Source: HGM04593 sp045591315
GTDB taxonomy: Bacteria; Bacteroidota; Bacteroidia; Bacteroidales; Bacteroidaceae
DNA length: 64,000 bases
Reading direction: 5' to 3'
Assembly: GCA_045591315.1 (NCBI GenBank)
Contig: JAZNSN010000081.1
Span: forward strand, 124,001 to 188,000
The first letter of the stretch is position 1, and each line of letters starts with the position of its first letter. Shown in pieces: positions 17,470 through 25,561 of this stretch. The notes beneath the pieces are model-generated. The model worked only from the letters and a program-made list of their open reading frames with translations. It was not told the DNA's origin and made no database searches. The translations under genes and the position numbers were made by a program.

Positions 17470-18672
17470 TTAACCAACAAACTTTACGTTTTCATATTTC
17501 TGCTGAGATACCACAGAACCGTCAGGATAATAGATTGTTATTACGATGTCGTATTCGCCTCCTGCTTTCAGGTCTTCAGTGATGTTGAATGTGAATATGA
17601 ATGATTGGGTAATAGCGCCTGTAACAGGGAGTTCGTCCAGGCTTATAGCGAAGTCTCCGCTAGTGCTTAAGGTCTCTCCGCCGGTGTACGTAGAGAACAG
17701 ATATGGGTTCTCGTAGTATAGCCAATTCGTCCAATCCTCAAGATTGTCATCTTCCTCGCTGAATACAGTGTAAATTACACCTTTTGATGAATTCCAGTTG
17801 TAGTATTCCGATTCCGGGTTAACTGACAGTACAGACCATCTTGCATCATTGCCTGGCTGGTTTCCCTCGTCTGTGAAATATACGTAGAAGCGGTTTGAAC
17901 CGTCGCGGAATGAGAAGTTTTCATCGGCAAAGTGCAACATGATTCCTCCGCACTCGCCTCCTGCGTTGTTGTATTCCCTGGCTTTCTCTTTCAATGTCTC
18001 GTAATCGCTTGGTGGAGTAACCATATTCTCGCCGAAATGTTGAGTTCTATAGGTGCCGTGGTATCCGTAATGTTCGTTTGAATTTAGATACTCCGACAGA
18101 GTGTTGACATCCGTGATGTTAAGCGCACCATTGACGCGATAGTGGTCGATGCCTACGCATCCGAACTGTACGTCCATTGTCTCTGAGAGCTTCTGGCTCC
18201 AGCGGATTATTTCCTCTGCAACCTTGTCGGCTTCCTGATCCATACTGCCGGAGTTGTCAACAAGGAATACTACATCTGCTTTCGCTTTTGCTACGGCTCT
18301 TGTCGTAACTTCGTCGCCGTTGATGATTTTTACACCTTTTTGTATTCCGTTAATCTCTAACCATACATTCTGGTTTTCGGTATTTGTTCCGTGAAGTTCG
18401 AGCCATTCTCCATTGGCATTTATTCCTGCCATGCTGAAGCGTCCGATGTTCTTGTTGTTAGGGTCAACTTCGATTGGTGAGATACTTGCAGGCATAGTGA
18501 AAGTCTTGTTTTCGGCTGTTACCTCAGGAGCTTCTCCTGCCTCGGCATCTGTTGGGATTCCTGTTAGGCTTTCTACTTTCTTTGGCTTTTCGTCATCGTC
18601 GCTGCTACATGCTGTAAAGATAGTGAGGCCGGCAAATGCAAGCAGGCAACAAAATAGATTAATTCTTTTCAT
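17470..18672 (-). CDS. Lipoprotein with von Willebrand factor A domain
   Basis: A 400-residue exported lipoprotein. The signal ends in a lipobox (FTAC) with Cys22, followed by SSDDDEKP, an acidic stretch of the sort that promotes surface exposure of Bacteroidota lipoproteins. Residues ~130-330 form a VWA domain with an intact metal-adhesion site, DNSGSMD (Asp139, Ser141, Ser143). The C-terminal ~70 residues look like a beta-sandwich. Such proteins usually bind partner proteins or matrix through a divalent cation. The partner is unknown. It is monocistronic. Confidence 0.8.
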   Translation of the reverse strand: MKRINLFCCLLAFAGLTIFTACSSDDDEKPKKVESLTGIPTDAEAGEAPEVTAENKTFTMPASISPIEVDPNNKNIGRFSMAGINANGEWLELHGTNTENQNVWLEINGIQKGVKIINGDEVTTRAVAKAKADVVFLVDNSGSMDQEADKVAEEIIRWSQKLSETMDVQFGCVGIDHYRVNGALNITDVNTLSEYLNSNEHYGYHGTYRTQHFGENMVTPPSDYETLKEKAREYNNAGGECGGIMLHFADENFSFRDGSNRFYVYFTDEGNQPGNDARWSVLSVNPESEYYNWNSSKGVIYTVFSEEDDNLEDWTNWLYYENPYLFSTYTGGETLSTSGDFAISLDELPVTGAITQSFIFTFNITEDLKAGGEYDIVITIYYPDGSVVSQQKYENVKFVG

Positions 18673-18700
18673 AATTTAATGTTTTTTAGGATGTTGTCTG

Positions 18701-18708
18701 CAAATATA
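18701..18708 (-). promoter_or_regulatory. Candidate -7 box for the VWA lipoprotein gene
   Basis: TATATTTG on the minus strand (18708 to 18701) matches TAnnTTTG and ends 28 bases upstream of the ATG at 18672. No clear -33 box. Confidence 0.5.
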
Positions 18709-18886
18709 GTGTCCAGTTCCGTTTTTACCCCCCCATTCTGTTAAAAAATGTTAACAAGTGCTTGTTTGATAAGTTGCGTTAATATAGGGCTTTTGCGACT
18801 GCCTTGTCTTTTTTGCTGTGTCGGTTGAATTGTATGGCAAGAGTACAGTAATGTGGGTTGGCCTTGTGGGTATATACAACACGAAA

Positions 18887-18908
18887 AGGCTGGAAGTGAA
18901 TCCAGCCT
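18887..18908 (-). terminator. Terminator of rpsT
   Basis: An 8-bp stem AGGCTGGA/TCCAGCCT (18887-18894 with 18901-18908), followed on the minus strand by TTTTCG. It is 28 bases beyond the rpsT stop. Confidence 0.75.
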
Positions 18909-18936
18909 CTTGTAGGTAAATATATGTTCTAAAAAA

Positions 18937-19191
18937 TTAGGCTAACTTCGCAATTCTAGCGCAAAGACCTGACTTGAGGTTAGCAGCCTTGTTCTTGTGG
19001 ATAAGACCACGCTTAGCCATTCTGTCGAGCATCTTCTGTACCTCCGGGAACTTTGCCAATGCCTCGTTCTTGTCTGTTATAGCGCGCAAGCTACGTACAG
19101 CAGAGCGCATGTTCTTGCCGAAATAACGGTTCTGAAGATTTCTCTTCTCAGTCTGTCTGATTCTCTTAAGTGATGATTTGTGATTTGCCAT
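18937..19191 (-). CDS. rpsT: 30S ribosomal protein S20
   Basis: An 84-residue, highly basic helical protein starting MANHKSSLKRIRQTEKRN, the standard S20 N-terminus, with the conserved IHKNKAANLKSGLCARI C-terminal segment. It binds 16S rRNA in the body of the small subunit. It follows tRNA-Glu by 29 bases and is probably read from the same promoter. Confidence 0.96.
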   Translation of the reverse strand: MANHKSSLKRIRQTEKRNLQNRYFGKNMRSAVRSLRAITDKNEALAKFPEVQKMLDRMAKRGLIHKNKAANLKSGLCARIAKLA

Positions 19192-19220
19192 CTCTTTTCA
19201 ATTATTTTTTAGTTTACTTG

Positions 19221-19292
19221 TAGCCCATAGGGGAATCGAACCCCTCTTTCAAGAATGAAAATCTTGCGTCCTAGCCGATAGACGAATGGGCC
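19221..19292 (-). tRNA. tRNA-Glu (TTC)
   Basis: A 72-base tRNA on the minus strand. The acceptor arms are GGCCCAT and ATGGGCT with discriminator A. The D-arm is TCTATCGGCTAGGA. The anticodon stem is CAAGA/TCTTG with loop TTTTCAT, giving anticodon TTC. The T-arm is AGGGGTTCGATTCCCCT. The 3' CCA is not encoded. It precedes rpsT in the same direction. Confidence 0.95.
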
Positions 19293-19351
19293 TTTAGTGC
19301 CGAAACCCCTTTTGAGGGCATCCAAACGTGGTTTGGTGGCTAAAGCGAATG

Positions 19352-19382
19352 CAAAGGTAAAACCTTTTTTTTAATTGGCAAA
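19352..19382 (-). promoter_or_regulatory. Promoter of tRNA-Glu/rpsT
   Basis: An excellent Bacteroidota promoter on the minus strand: -33 TTTG (19382 to 19379), a 19-base spacer, and -7 TACCTTTG (19359 to 19352). The tRNA begins 60 bases downstream. The leader contains a small 6-bp hairpin CCAAAC/GTTTGG (19322-19336). Confidence 0.75.
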
Positions 19383-19401
19383 GAATTTCGGAGATTTTTT
19401 A

Positions 19402-19409
19402 TAGCTTTG
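19402..19409 (+). promoter_or_regulatory. Candidate -7 box for recO
   Basis: TAGCTTTG matches TAnnTTTG and ends 20 bases upstream of the recO ATG. It is back to back with the tRNA-Glu/rpsT promoter, so the two promoters fire in opposite directions from within about 60 bases. Confidence 0.5.
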
Positions 19410-19428
19410 CCTTGTAATAGCTTGCCCG

Positions 19429-20154
19429 ATGATAGAGAAACTTGACGGAATAGTACTGCGGACACTGAAATATAGCGACACTCTTATGATTGCCGATATA
19501 TATACTCGTGCCTATGGAAGGCTGTCGTTTCTTGTTCCGGTTTCACGCAGCAAGCGAGGCAGGGTCAGGAGTGTGTTGTTCCAGCCTCTTTCAATGCTTA
19601 CGTTCACAGCGAACTTCAGGAGAGAGAAAAATCTTTGCCGGATAAATGACGTACAGCCGTATGCCATGTACGCAACAATTCCTTTCAATGCGGTAAAGTC
19701 CTCAATATCGCTATATCTTGCCGAGTTTCTTACATTTGCACTCAGGGAAGAGGGGGAGAATGAGTCGCTTTTCAACTTTCTCGACCGTTCGTTTGTGTTG
19801 TTTGATACTCTGGAGCATGGATATGCCGATTTCCATCTGGTGTTTATGGTGCAGCTTTTGCGTTACATCGGGATCTATCCTAATCTGGAGGGCAATAGCA
19901 TATACAGCTACTTTGACCTGCAGCATGGCTGTATGGTGCGTGAACATCCCCTTCACCCGAACTTCCTCTTGCCTGTAGATGCGCAGCCCTTCATAGATTT
20001 GCTGAAGACTGGTTATGACTCCATGCACTTGCTTTCGTTCAATAGAAAATTGCGAGGTAAATACCTCGCAATCCTCAACAAATACTATTCTCTTCATATC
20101 CCCGATTTCCCTCCTCTGAAGTCGGTAGAGGTCCTGCGGGAACTTTTCGATTAG
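19429..20154 (+). CDS. recO: DNA repair protein RecO
   Basis: A 241-residue protein with the RecO N-terminal OB-fold (KLDGIVLRTLKYSDTLMIADIYTRAYGRLSFLVPVSR) and a helical C-terminal region. RecO loads RecA on SSB-coated DNA with RecR in the RecF pathway. The zinc-binding cysteines found in some RecO proteins are not evident, as is usual in Bacteroidota. The gene is convergent with yqeY, with a single base between the two stop codons. Confidence 0.9.
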   Translation: MIEKLDGIVLRTLKYSDTLMIADIYTRAYGRLSFLVPVSRSKRGRVRSVLFQPLSMLTFTANFRREKNLCRINDVQPYAMYATIPFNAVKSSISLYLAEFLTFALREEGENESLFNFLDRSFVLFDTLEHGYADFHLVFMVQLLRYIGIYPNLEGNSIYSYFDLQHGCMVREHPLHPNFLLPVDAQPFIDLLKTGYDSMHLLSFNRKLRGKYLAILNKYYSLHIPDFPPLKSVEVLRELFD

Positions 20155-20155
20155 G

Positions 20156-20608
20156 TCAGCTGTTCAGCAGCTGCTTTACAATTGCAGAAATCATACGGCC
20201 TTCGGCCTTCCCGGCAAGCTGCTTGGTTGCAGTTCCCATAACCTTTCCCATATCCTGAGGCCCGCTGGCATCGAGAGAGGAGATAATCTCCTTGAGTACA
20301 GCTGTAACCTCTTCTTCGCTCATCTGTTTGGGAAGGTACTTTTCCATAACTGCAACTTGCGCAAGTTCTTCCTGTGCAAGTTCAGGACGGTTCTGGCTGC
20401 TGTAAAGCTCTGCCGACTCCTTGCCTTGCTTTACAAGCTTCTGAATAAGCTTGATTGCTGTTTCGTCGCTTACGGTGTCTCCTGCTCCAGGTGCTGTCTT
20501 TGCTTCAAGAAGCACTTTCTTTATGTTCCGGAGCGTGTCAAGGGCAACCTTGTCCTTGGCCTTCATTGCCTCCTTTATGTCGTTGCTGATAATATCAAAT
20601 AGTTCCAT
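20156..20608 (-). CDS. yqeY: GatB/YqeY domain protein
   Basis: A 150-residue protein of the YqeY family. It starts MELFDIISNDIKEAMKAKDKVALDTLRNIK and continues with SAELYSSQNRPELAQEELAQVAVMEKYLPKQMSEEE, both typical, and ends in the helical domain shared with the GatB tail of tRNA amidotransferase. The molecular role is unclear; a tRNA-related role is presumed from the domain. It starts one base after the ftsZ stop and is the last gene of the division cluster transcript. Confidence 0.9.
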   Translation of the reverse strand: MELFDIISNDIKEAMKAKDKVALDTLRNIKKVLLEAKTAPGAGDTVSDETAIKLIQKLVKQGKESAELYSSQNRPELAQEELAQVAVMEKYLPKQMSEEEVTAVLKEIISSLDASGPQDMGKVMGTATKQLAGKAEGRMISAIVKQLLNS

Positions 20609-20609
20609 A

Positions 20610-21968
20610 TTAAATTACAGGTTCTTCGGTTAGTATTTCTCCTTCGTTTATTTCACTTTCATTCTCTTCACCGCTGTTGTTCTTGGAGAGTATGTCTGTT
20701 GTGCAGAATATGCTCATCATTCTCTCCAGGTCCTGAGCAGAGCGGCTATATGTAGGGGACATGTCAAGTGCATTGAGGAACTCTTCGTTATACATCTCCT
20801 CGCCTTTGAAGATATATACCTTATATTCGGGCTTGTAGAAGACCTCTACCATCTGGTCGAGTTTCTTGTCTTCTTCCCTTTTCTTCTCCTCTTCCTCACG
20901 CGTGATAGCTTCTATCTTCTCTTCTTTCTCCTTTATTACAGGCTCCATACCTGGTATGTCCTTCATGCCGAATCCGGTTGCGAGTACTGTAACCTTTACT
21001 TCTCCCTCTTCCAGATTCAGGTCTTTGCTCAATCCCCAGATGAGCTCAATATTCTCATCCTTGAACTGTGCCATGAAAGCTTCGACCTCGGCCATCTCTT
21101 CAACACGTATCGGGTCGTTAGGGTTCTCATAGATGTTGAAAAGAATCTTCTTCGACTTGTAGATGTCATTGTCGTTGAGCAACGGAGAGTGCATTGCTTT
21201 CTTGAATGCACGCGAGACACGCATGTCGCCTCTCTCTATTCCGTAGCTCATGATAGCTACACCTCCGTCCTTGAGTATCTTCCTTACATCGCGGAAGTCG
21301 AGGTTTATTGTTCCGCGGGCGGTAATGATTTCCGCAATGCTCTTTGTCGCAGTTGTAAGGACATCATCCACCATACGGAAGCCGTCATCGACATTCAGTT
21401 TCGGGAACATGTCGATAAGGCGCTGGTTGTTGATGACAAGCAGGGCATCTACGTGCTGGGCAATCTTAATTACGCCCTTTAGTGCCTGCTTGATCTTGCC
21501 GGTCATCTCGAACTTGAAAGGTATTGTAACAATACCTACGGTGAGTATTCCCTTGCTTTTTGCAATTTCGGCAACAACAGGAGCTGCGCCGGTACCTGTT
21601 CCGCCGCCCATGCCGGCTGTGATGAATGCCATCTTTGTGCCGTCGTCGAAGAGCTGCTCAATCTGTTCGCGGCTCTCCTCTGCTGCCTTGCGGGCAACTT
21701 CGGGGTCATTTCCGGCTCCAAGTCCTTCCGTGGCTTTCTCGCCTAGCTGGAGCTTTTTCGGAATAGGAGAGTTCTGCAATGCCTGCATGTCGGTATTGCA
21801 CACCGCAAATGATACATTATGTATGCCTTTGCGGTACATGTTCTGCACTGCGTTGCTGCCACCGCCTCCTACGCCGATAACCTTTATTATTCTAGGTGCG
21901 TCTGTAGGTATTGCAAAAGGCAGACTGCTTTTTACTTGTGTGTTATTTTCCATACTTTCCTGTATCAT
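20610..21968 (-). CDS. ftsZ: Cell division GTPase FtsZ
   Basis: A 452-residue tubulin-like GTPase that forms the division ring. The tubulin signature GGGTGTG is at 121-127, and the catalytic T7 loop GTINLDFRD at 219-227 has the key Asn and Asp residues. The core ends near residue 345. It is followed by a Glu/Lys-rich linker and a long acidic tail (SPTYSRSAQDLERM, then EENESEINEGEIL). The usual short basic FtsA-binding peptide at the very end is not obvious. An alternative start MENNTQ lies five codons downstream (21953). It follows ftsA by seven bases. Confidence 0.96.
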   Translation of the reverse strand: MIQESMENNTQVKSSLPFAIPTDAPRIIKVIGVGGGGSNAVQNMYRKGIHNVSFAVCNTDMQALQNSPIPKKLQLGEKATEGLGAGNDPEVARKAAEESREQIEQLFDDGTKMAFITAGMGGGTGTGAAPVVAEIAKSKGILTVGIVTIPFKFEMTGKIKQALKGVIKIAQHVDALLVINNQRLIDMFPKLNVDDGFRMVDDVLTTATKSIAEIITARGTINLDFRDVRKILKDGGVAIMSYGIERGDMRVSRAFKKAMHSPLLNDNDIYKSKKILFNIYENPNDPIRVEEMAEVEAFMAQFKDENIELIWGLSKDLNLEEGEVKVTVLATGFGMKDIPGMEPVIKEKEEKIEAITREEEEKKREEDKKLDQMVEVFYKPEYKVYIFKGEEMYNEEFLNALDMSPTYSRSAQDLERMMSIFCTTDILSKNNSGEENESEINEGEILTEEPVI

Positions 21969-21975
21969 TTATCTG

Positions 21976-23439
21976 TTAGTTCTCGTCATCGTAATCCTCG
22001 TCTTTCTCGTCATCGGTAACTTGTCCGATAAAGTCCTTTGTTCCTTTCTTGAACTTGTCAATTATAACATCGAATAGTCCGGGAGAGTTTCTTCTCTGTT
22101 CCTCTCTAATCCTCTTCTGCTCCTCCTTTATTCTTCTCTGTTCTTCTTTCCGCAGTCTTTCTTCCTCCTTTTTCCTCTCTTTCTCTTCTTTTTCCAGCCT
22201 TCTTTTTTCCTCTTTGCTCATCTCCGGTTCTTTGGGCTTGACATCTTCAGTAATCTCATTTTCGTTCACATAATTGTTCCCTCCAAAGATATCCTGCTCA
22301 ACGACAACTTTAGGAGCCTCTTTCCTTATCTCCTCGCAGCAGTTTTCTTTTCCCTGTTTGAGAAGTCCGTAAAGTGCTGTGGTAAATATTCCGTTAAGGT
22401 TTACACCACTGCTGCCTACAAGGCTGAACTGGGGCTCCGAGATGACTTCTGTTCTGAAGTTGGGAAGAAACTCCTCCAGAAGAAGCTCGATGTTCTTCAG
22501 CTTTGAACCGCCACCTGTGAAGATGATATGTCCGATGAGCTCTCCAGACTCTTCGACCTGGTATTTTACATTCTGCAGTATTTCGCTCATTCTGGCATTG
22601 ATAATGCTGTTGACAAGCTCGGAGTCAATAGGTGTGGTCTCCTTGCCTGGAGATTTGTATCCGCGTGTAATCTTTATCTCTTCGGCTTCGTCAAGCGAGA
22701 GCTGGCCGGCACATAGGTCCATGGTTATGTTATGACTGCCGAGAGGAAGCACGGTGAGCATACGCAGTATGTCGTTGTTGTATATTGCAATGGTTGTGGT
22801 GTCTGCACCGATGTTTACAAGTGCGCAGCCATTGCGGCGGGCATCCTTGCTCAGCAGAATGTCAGCGTCCATTCTTGCTGCACTGAAGCTGTCGGCTATC
22901 TCAATGTTCGCCTGTGCGAAACTGTCGTTGAGCTGCTTGAGATACTGTTCTTTAATGACAATGTTCAGATAGTTGCCTTCAATCATCTTGGTCGGGGCTC
23001 CGATAGGGCTGTTGTCTATCTTGCCGTCTAGCCTGTATTCCTGATTCACGACCTGCACTCTGGTGTATCCGGCAGGACACTGGAATGTCTCGTCGTTCTC
23101 CATTGCCAGGTCATTTATGATTTCAGGGGTAATCTTTGTGTGTTCCTCAAAACCTCTGGTTACTTTAGAAGGTATAGAGTGTACTGTCAGCCCCGCAAAG
23201 GAGATGTAGGCTCTTTTGATATTGATATTGTCGAGACTTGCTTCAAGGCTGTTGATTATGCAGTTGATGGCCTTGCTCGTTTCATCGACATTGCGTACGA
23301 CACCCTTTGATATGAATCTATCGACCGGCGTGCTTGCTGTAGCCAGTATCTTTATTCCGTCATAGGCTTCAATGCCCACTGCTCCGGAAACTTTTGATGA
23401 GCTGAGCTCAATCGCAGTGATATAGTTAGTACTTCCCAT
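21976..23439 (-). CDS. ftsA: Cell division protein FtsA with charged helical insertion
   Basis: A 487-residue actin-fold protein that anchors FtsZ to the membrane. It begins MGSTNYITAIELSSSKVSGAVG, with nucleotide-binding GCALVNIGADTTTIAIY and IIFTGGGSKLKN motifs. After the core (about residue 400) comes a ~50-residue almost pure Glu/Lys/Arg stretch (401-450), then an amphipathic helix GLFDVIIDKFKK that is the likely membrane-targeting sequence, and an acidic tail. The frame is open to a TTG at 23463 inside ftsQ, but the ATG at 23439 gives the conserved start. Confidence 0.94.
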   Translation of the reverse strand: MGSTNYITAIELSSSKVSGAVGIEAYDGIKILATASTPVDRFISKGVVRNVDETSKAINCIINSLEASLDNINIKRAYISFAGLTVHSIPSKVTRGFEEHTKITPEIINDLAMENDETFQCPAGYTRVQVVNQEYRLDGKIDNSPIGAPTKMIEGNYLNIVIKEQYLKQLNDSFAQANIEIADSFSAARMDADILLSKDARRNGCALVNIGADTTTIAIYNNDILRMLTVLPLGSHNITMDLCAGQLSLDEAEEIKITRGYKSPGKETTPIDSELVNSIINARMSEILQNVKYQVEESGELIGHIIFTGGGSKLKNIELLLEEFLPNFRTEVISEPQFSLVGSSGVNLNGIFTTALYGLLKQGKENCCEEIRKEAPKVVVEQDIFGGNNYVNENEITEDVKPKEPEMSKEEKRRLEKEEKERKKEEERLRKEEQRRIKEEQKRIREEQRRNSPGLFDVIIDKFKKGTKDFIGQVTDDEKDEDYDDEN

Positions 23440-23447
23440 ATATTTGA

Positions 23448-24176
23448 TTATCTTTTTGTACAAATGACCTTTTCGTTATATTCTATGTTCAGCTTGCTGT
23501 ATTTGTTCCAGCCTATTGTGTTTATGCCTTTATGATAGAAGGTGTGCAGCTTCTGAAGTTTTTGTTCAACGTCTTCAGCCTTTCCCAGTTCTATGATATG
23601 GTCTCCGACGCGTGGAACAATCACTATCTCCTTGTTCTCGTTAAAATGAATCTGTTCAATCTGGGCTGTCCAGAATGCATTGCCGTTTATAGCATTGGCA
23701 ATCTCCTTAAGTTCTATGTTTGCCATGCTGTCTGTCACATGTCCGGTAACGACTGGCAGGTAGAGGGCTTTCTGTACTCCGTCAATTATATCTCCCTCGC
23801 AGTCAATGTAGTATGCCTTGCCCGAAGATTCAATGACTTTCAGTGCCGGAATCTTGCATTCAATGTCAATATTCAGGTGTCCTTTGGAACTCAAATATAC
23901 CTGACACTCTTTCACGAGTGATATGCTGCTCATGTAGTTCTCTATTTTGCTGCATACAATGCTGTCAACATGGTTGCCTATCGGGTCAAGCCCCTCCTTA
24001 TCAAGCATTTCCATTATGCTTTCCTTGCTCATGGCTTCCATCTTGTCGCCTTCGATATATACAAATACACCTTTGCATCTGTTTTCATTGTCCATTAGCG
24101 GAATATAGACAAATGAAAATGCTGCATAGCATATCAGGAATATTGCAATGATATATTTCAGAATTCTTTTCAACAT
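23448..24176 (-). CDS. ftsQ: Cell division protein FtsQ
   Basis: A 242-residue bitopic protein: a short cytoplasmic tail, one membrane helix (YIIAIFLICYAAFSFVYIPL, about residues 8-27) and a periplasmic part with POTRA- and FtsQ-like regions (SKGHLNIDIECKIPALKV). Sequence identity to FtsQ of other phyla is always low, so position between murC and ftsA is the main support. It overlaps the murC end by seven bases and precedes ftsA by eight. Confidence 0.88.
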   Translation of the reverse strand: MLKRILKYIIAIFLICYAAFSFVYIPLMDNENRCKGVFVYIEGDKMEAMSKESIMEMLDKEGLDPIGNHVDSIVCSKIENYMSSISLVKECQVYLSSKGHLNIDIECKIPALKVIESSGKAYYIDCEGDIIDGVQKALYLPVVTGHVTDSMANIELKEIANAINGNAFWTAQIEQIHFNENKEIVIVPRVGDHIIELGKAEDVEQKLQKLHTFYHKGINTIGWNKYSKLNIEYNEKVICTKR

Positions 24177-25561
24177 CTCTCTTCTAATAGTATCTTTTTC
24201 ATTTCTTGAACATCGTTCTCAATGTCTCCGGCACCAAGAGAAACAAGGACTTCGATGTTTTCCTTTTCCTCTTCGACAACCTTGAGCACATCGGCACGGC
24301 TGCACATCTTTTTCTCTACATTTTCTGCAAGGCAATCGTATATAAGCTTGCTTGTCACGCCGGGCATAGGCTTCTCTCGCGCAGGGTATATTTCTACCAG
24401 TATAACCTTGTCAAACAGTGAGAGGCTTTCGGCGAATTCCTTATAGAAATCAGCTGTACGGCTGTAAAGGTGTGGCTGGAAAAGCACCGTAACCTTCTTG
24501 TCGCTGTAGAGTTCCTTTATAGACCTTGCACAAGCCTTTACCTCGTCGGGGTGGTGTGCATAGTCGCTGAGAAGCACGAGATCCTCTTCCTTTATATGGA
24601 AATCGAAGCGTCTGTCGGCACCGGCAAAACTCTTCATTCCATTCTTTATCTCTTCGGCTGTCGTGCCGCAAATCTCGGCCATAGCCATAGATGCGATTCC
24701 GTTCTCGATGTTGATGCTTACCGGCACCCCAAGCTCAACATCTGCGATTCTCTGCCATGGCGATACATAGTCGAAAATTATGGTTCCGTTGCCTATGCGT
24801 ATTCTTTCTGCATGGAAATCGCCGCTTTCGCGCCCATAGGTGAATGTCTGTACACCTTCTTTTGTGCGTGGAACAACTTCAAGGCCTTCATGGATTATCA
24901 GATAGCCGTCCTTGCGTATCTTTTCGGTAAACTGTGCAAAAGCTTCTAGGTAGTTCTCCTTGTTGCCGTATATGTCGAGGTGGTCGGGGTCGGCCGATGT
25001 GATTGCTGCAACATATGGCTCAAGATGCAGGAATGAACGGTCGTACTCATCGGCCTCAATGACAACAAGGTCGCTGTTGTCGGCAAGTATCAGATTACTT
25101 CTGTAGTTCTTCGATATGCCGCCAAGGAATGCGTTGCAATCGACATGGGACTGCTTCAGCAAATGTGCGGTCATAGTCGATGTCGTAGTCTTGCCATGAG
25201 TGCCGGCAGCGCAGATACCGAGCTTGTCCTTTGTTATAAGCCCCAATACCTCGGCACGTTTCTTTATGGTGAAACCGTTATCACGGAACATCGCCCACTC
25301 CTTGTGGTCGGCAGGGATTGCAGGTGTATATATGACAAGGGTGTCCGAAGGATTCATGCATACTTCGGGAACTAGCTCCGTATTCTCTTCAAAATGAAGT
25401 ACGGCACCCTCTTCAATGAGTTTCGATGTAAGCTCGCTAGGTGTACGGTCATATCCTGCAACAAACATCCCTTGTTTCAGGAAGTATCTTACAAGAGCAC
25501 TCATGCCAATGCCTCCGGCTCCGAGGAAATATACGGCCTTTATATCTTTCAATCCCTTCAT
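24170..25561 (-). CDS. murC: UDP-N-acetylmuramate--L-alanine ligase
   Basis: A 463-residue cytosolic Mur ligase that adds the first amino acid, L-alanine, to UDP-MurNAc. The N-terminal UDP-binding domain has FLGAGGIGMSALVRYFLKQG. The ATP loop is CAAGTHGKTTTSTM. The central domain has VIEADEYDRSFLHL and the C-terminal domain LSDYAHHPDEVKA, all MurC-type. It overlaps murG by four bases and ftsQ by seven, consistent with translational coupling. Confidence 0.97.
   Translation of the reverse strand: MKGLKDIKAVYFLGAGGIGMSALVRYFLKQGMFVAGYDRTPSELTSKLIEEGAVLHFEENTELVPEVCMNPSDTLVIYTPAIPADHKEWAMFRDNGFTIKKRAEVLGLITKDKLGICAAGTHGKTTTSTMTAHLLKQSHVDCNAFLGGISKNYRSNLILADNSDLVVIEADEYDRSFLHLEPYVAAITSADPDHLDIYGNKENYLEAFAQFTEKIRKDGYLIIHEGLEVVPRTKEGVQTFTYGRESGDFHAERIRIGNGTIIFDYVSPWQRIADVELGVPVSINIENGIASMAMAEICGTTAEEIKNGMKSFAGADRRFDFHIKEEDLVLLSDYAHHPDEVKACARSIKELYSDKKVTVLFQPHLYSRTADFYKEFAESLSLFDKVILVEIYPAREKPMPGVTSKLIYDCLAENVEKKMCSRADVLKVVEEEKENIEVLVSLGAGDIENDVQEMKKILLEERC

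Noticed and set aside
21250..22077. Open frame of 275 codons on the plus strand
   Set aside because: Antisense to ftsZ and the ftsA 3' end; low-complexity Ser/Pro/Phe composition typical of a reverse-strand shadow.
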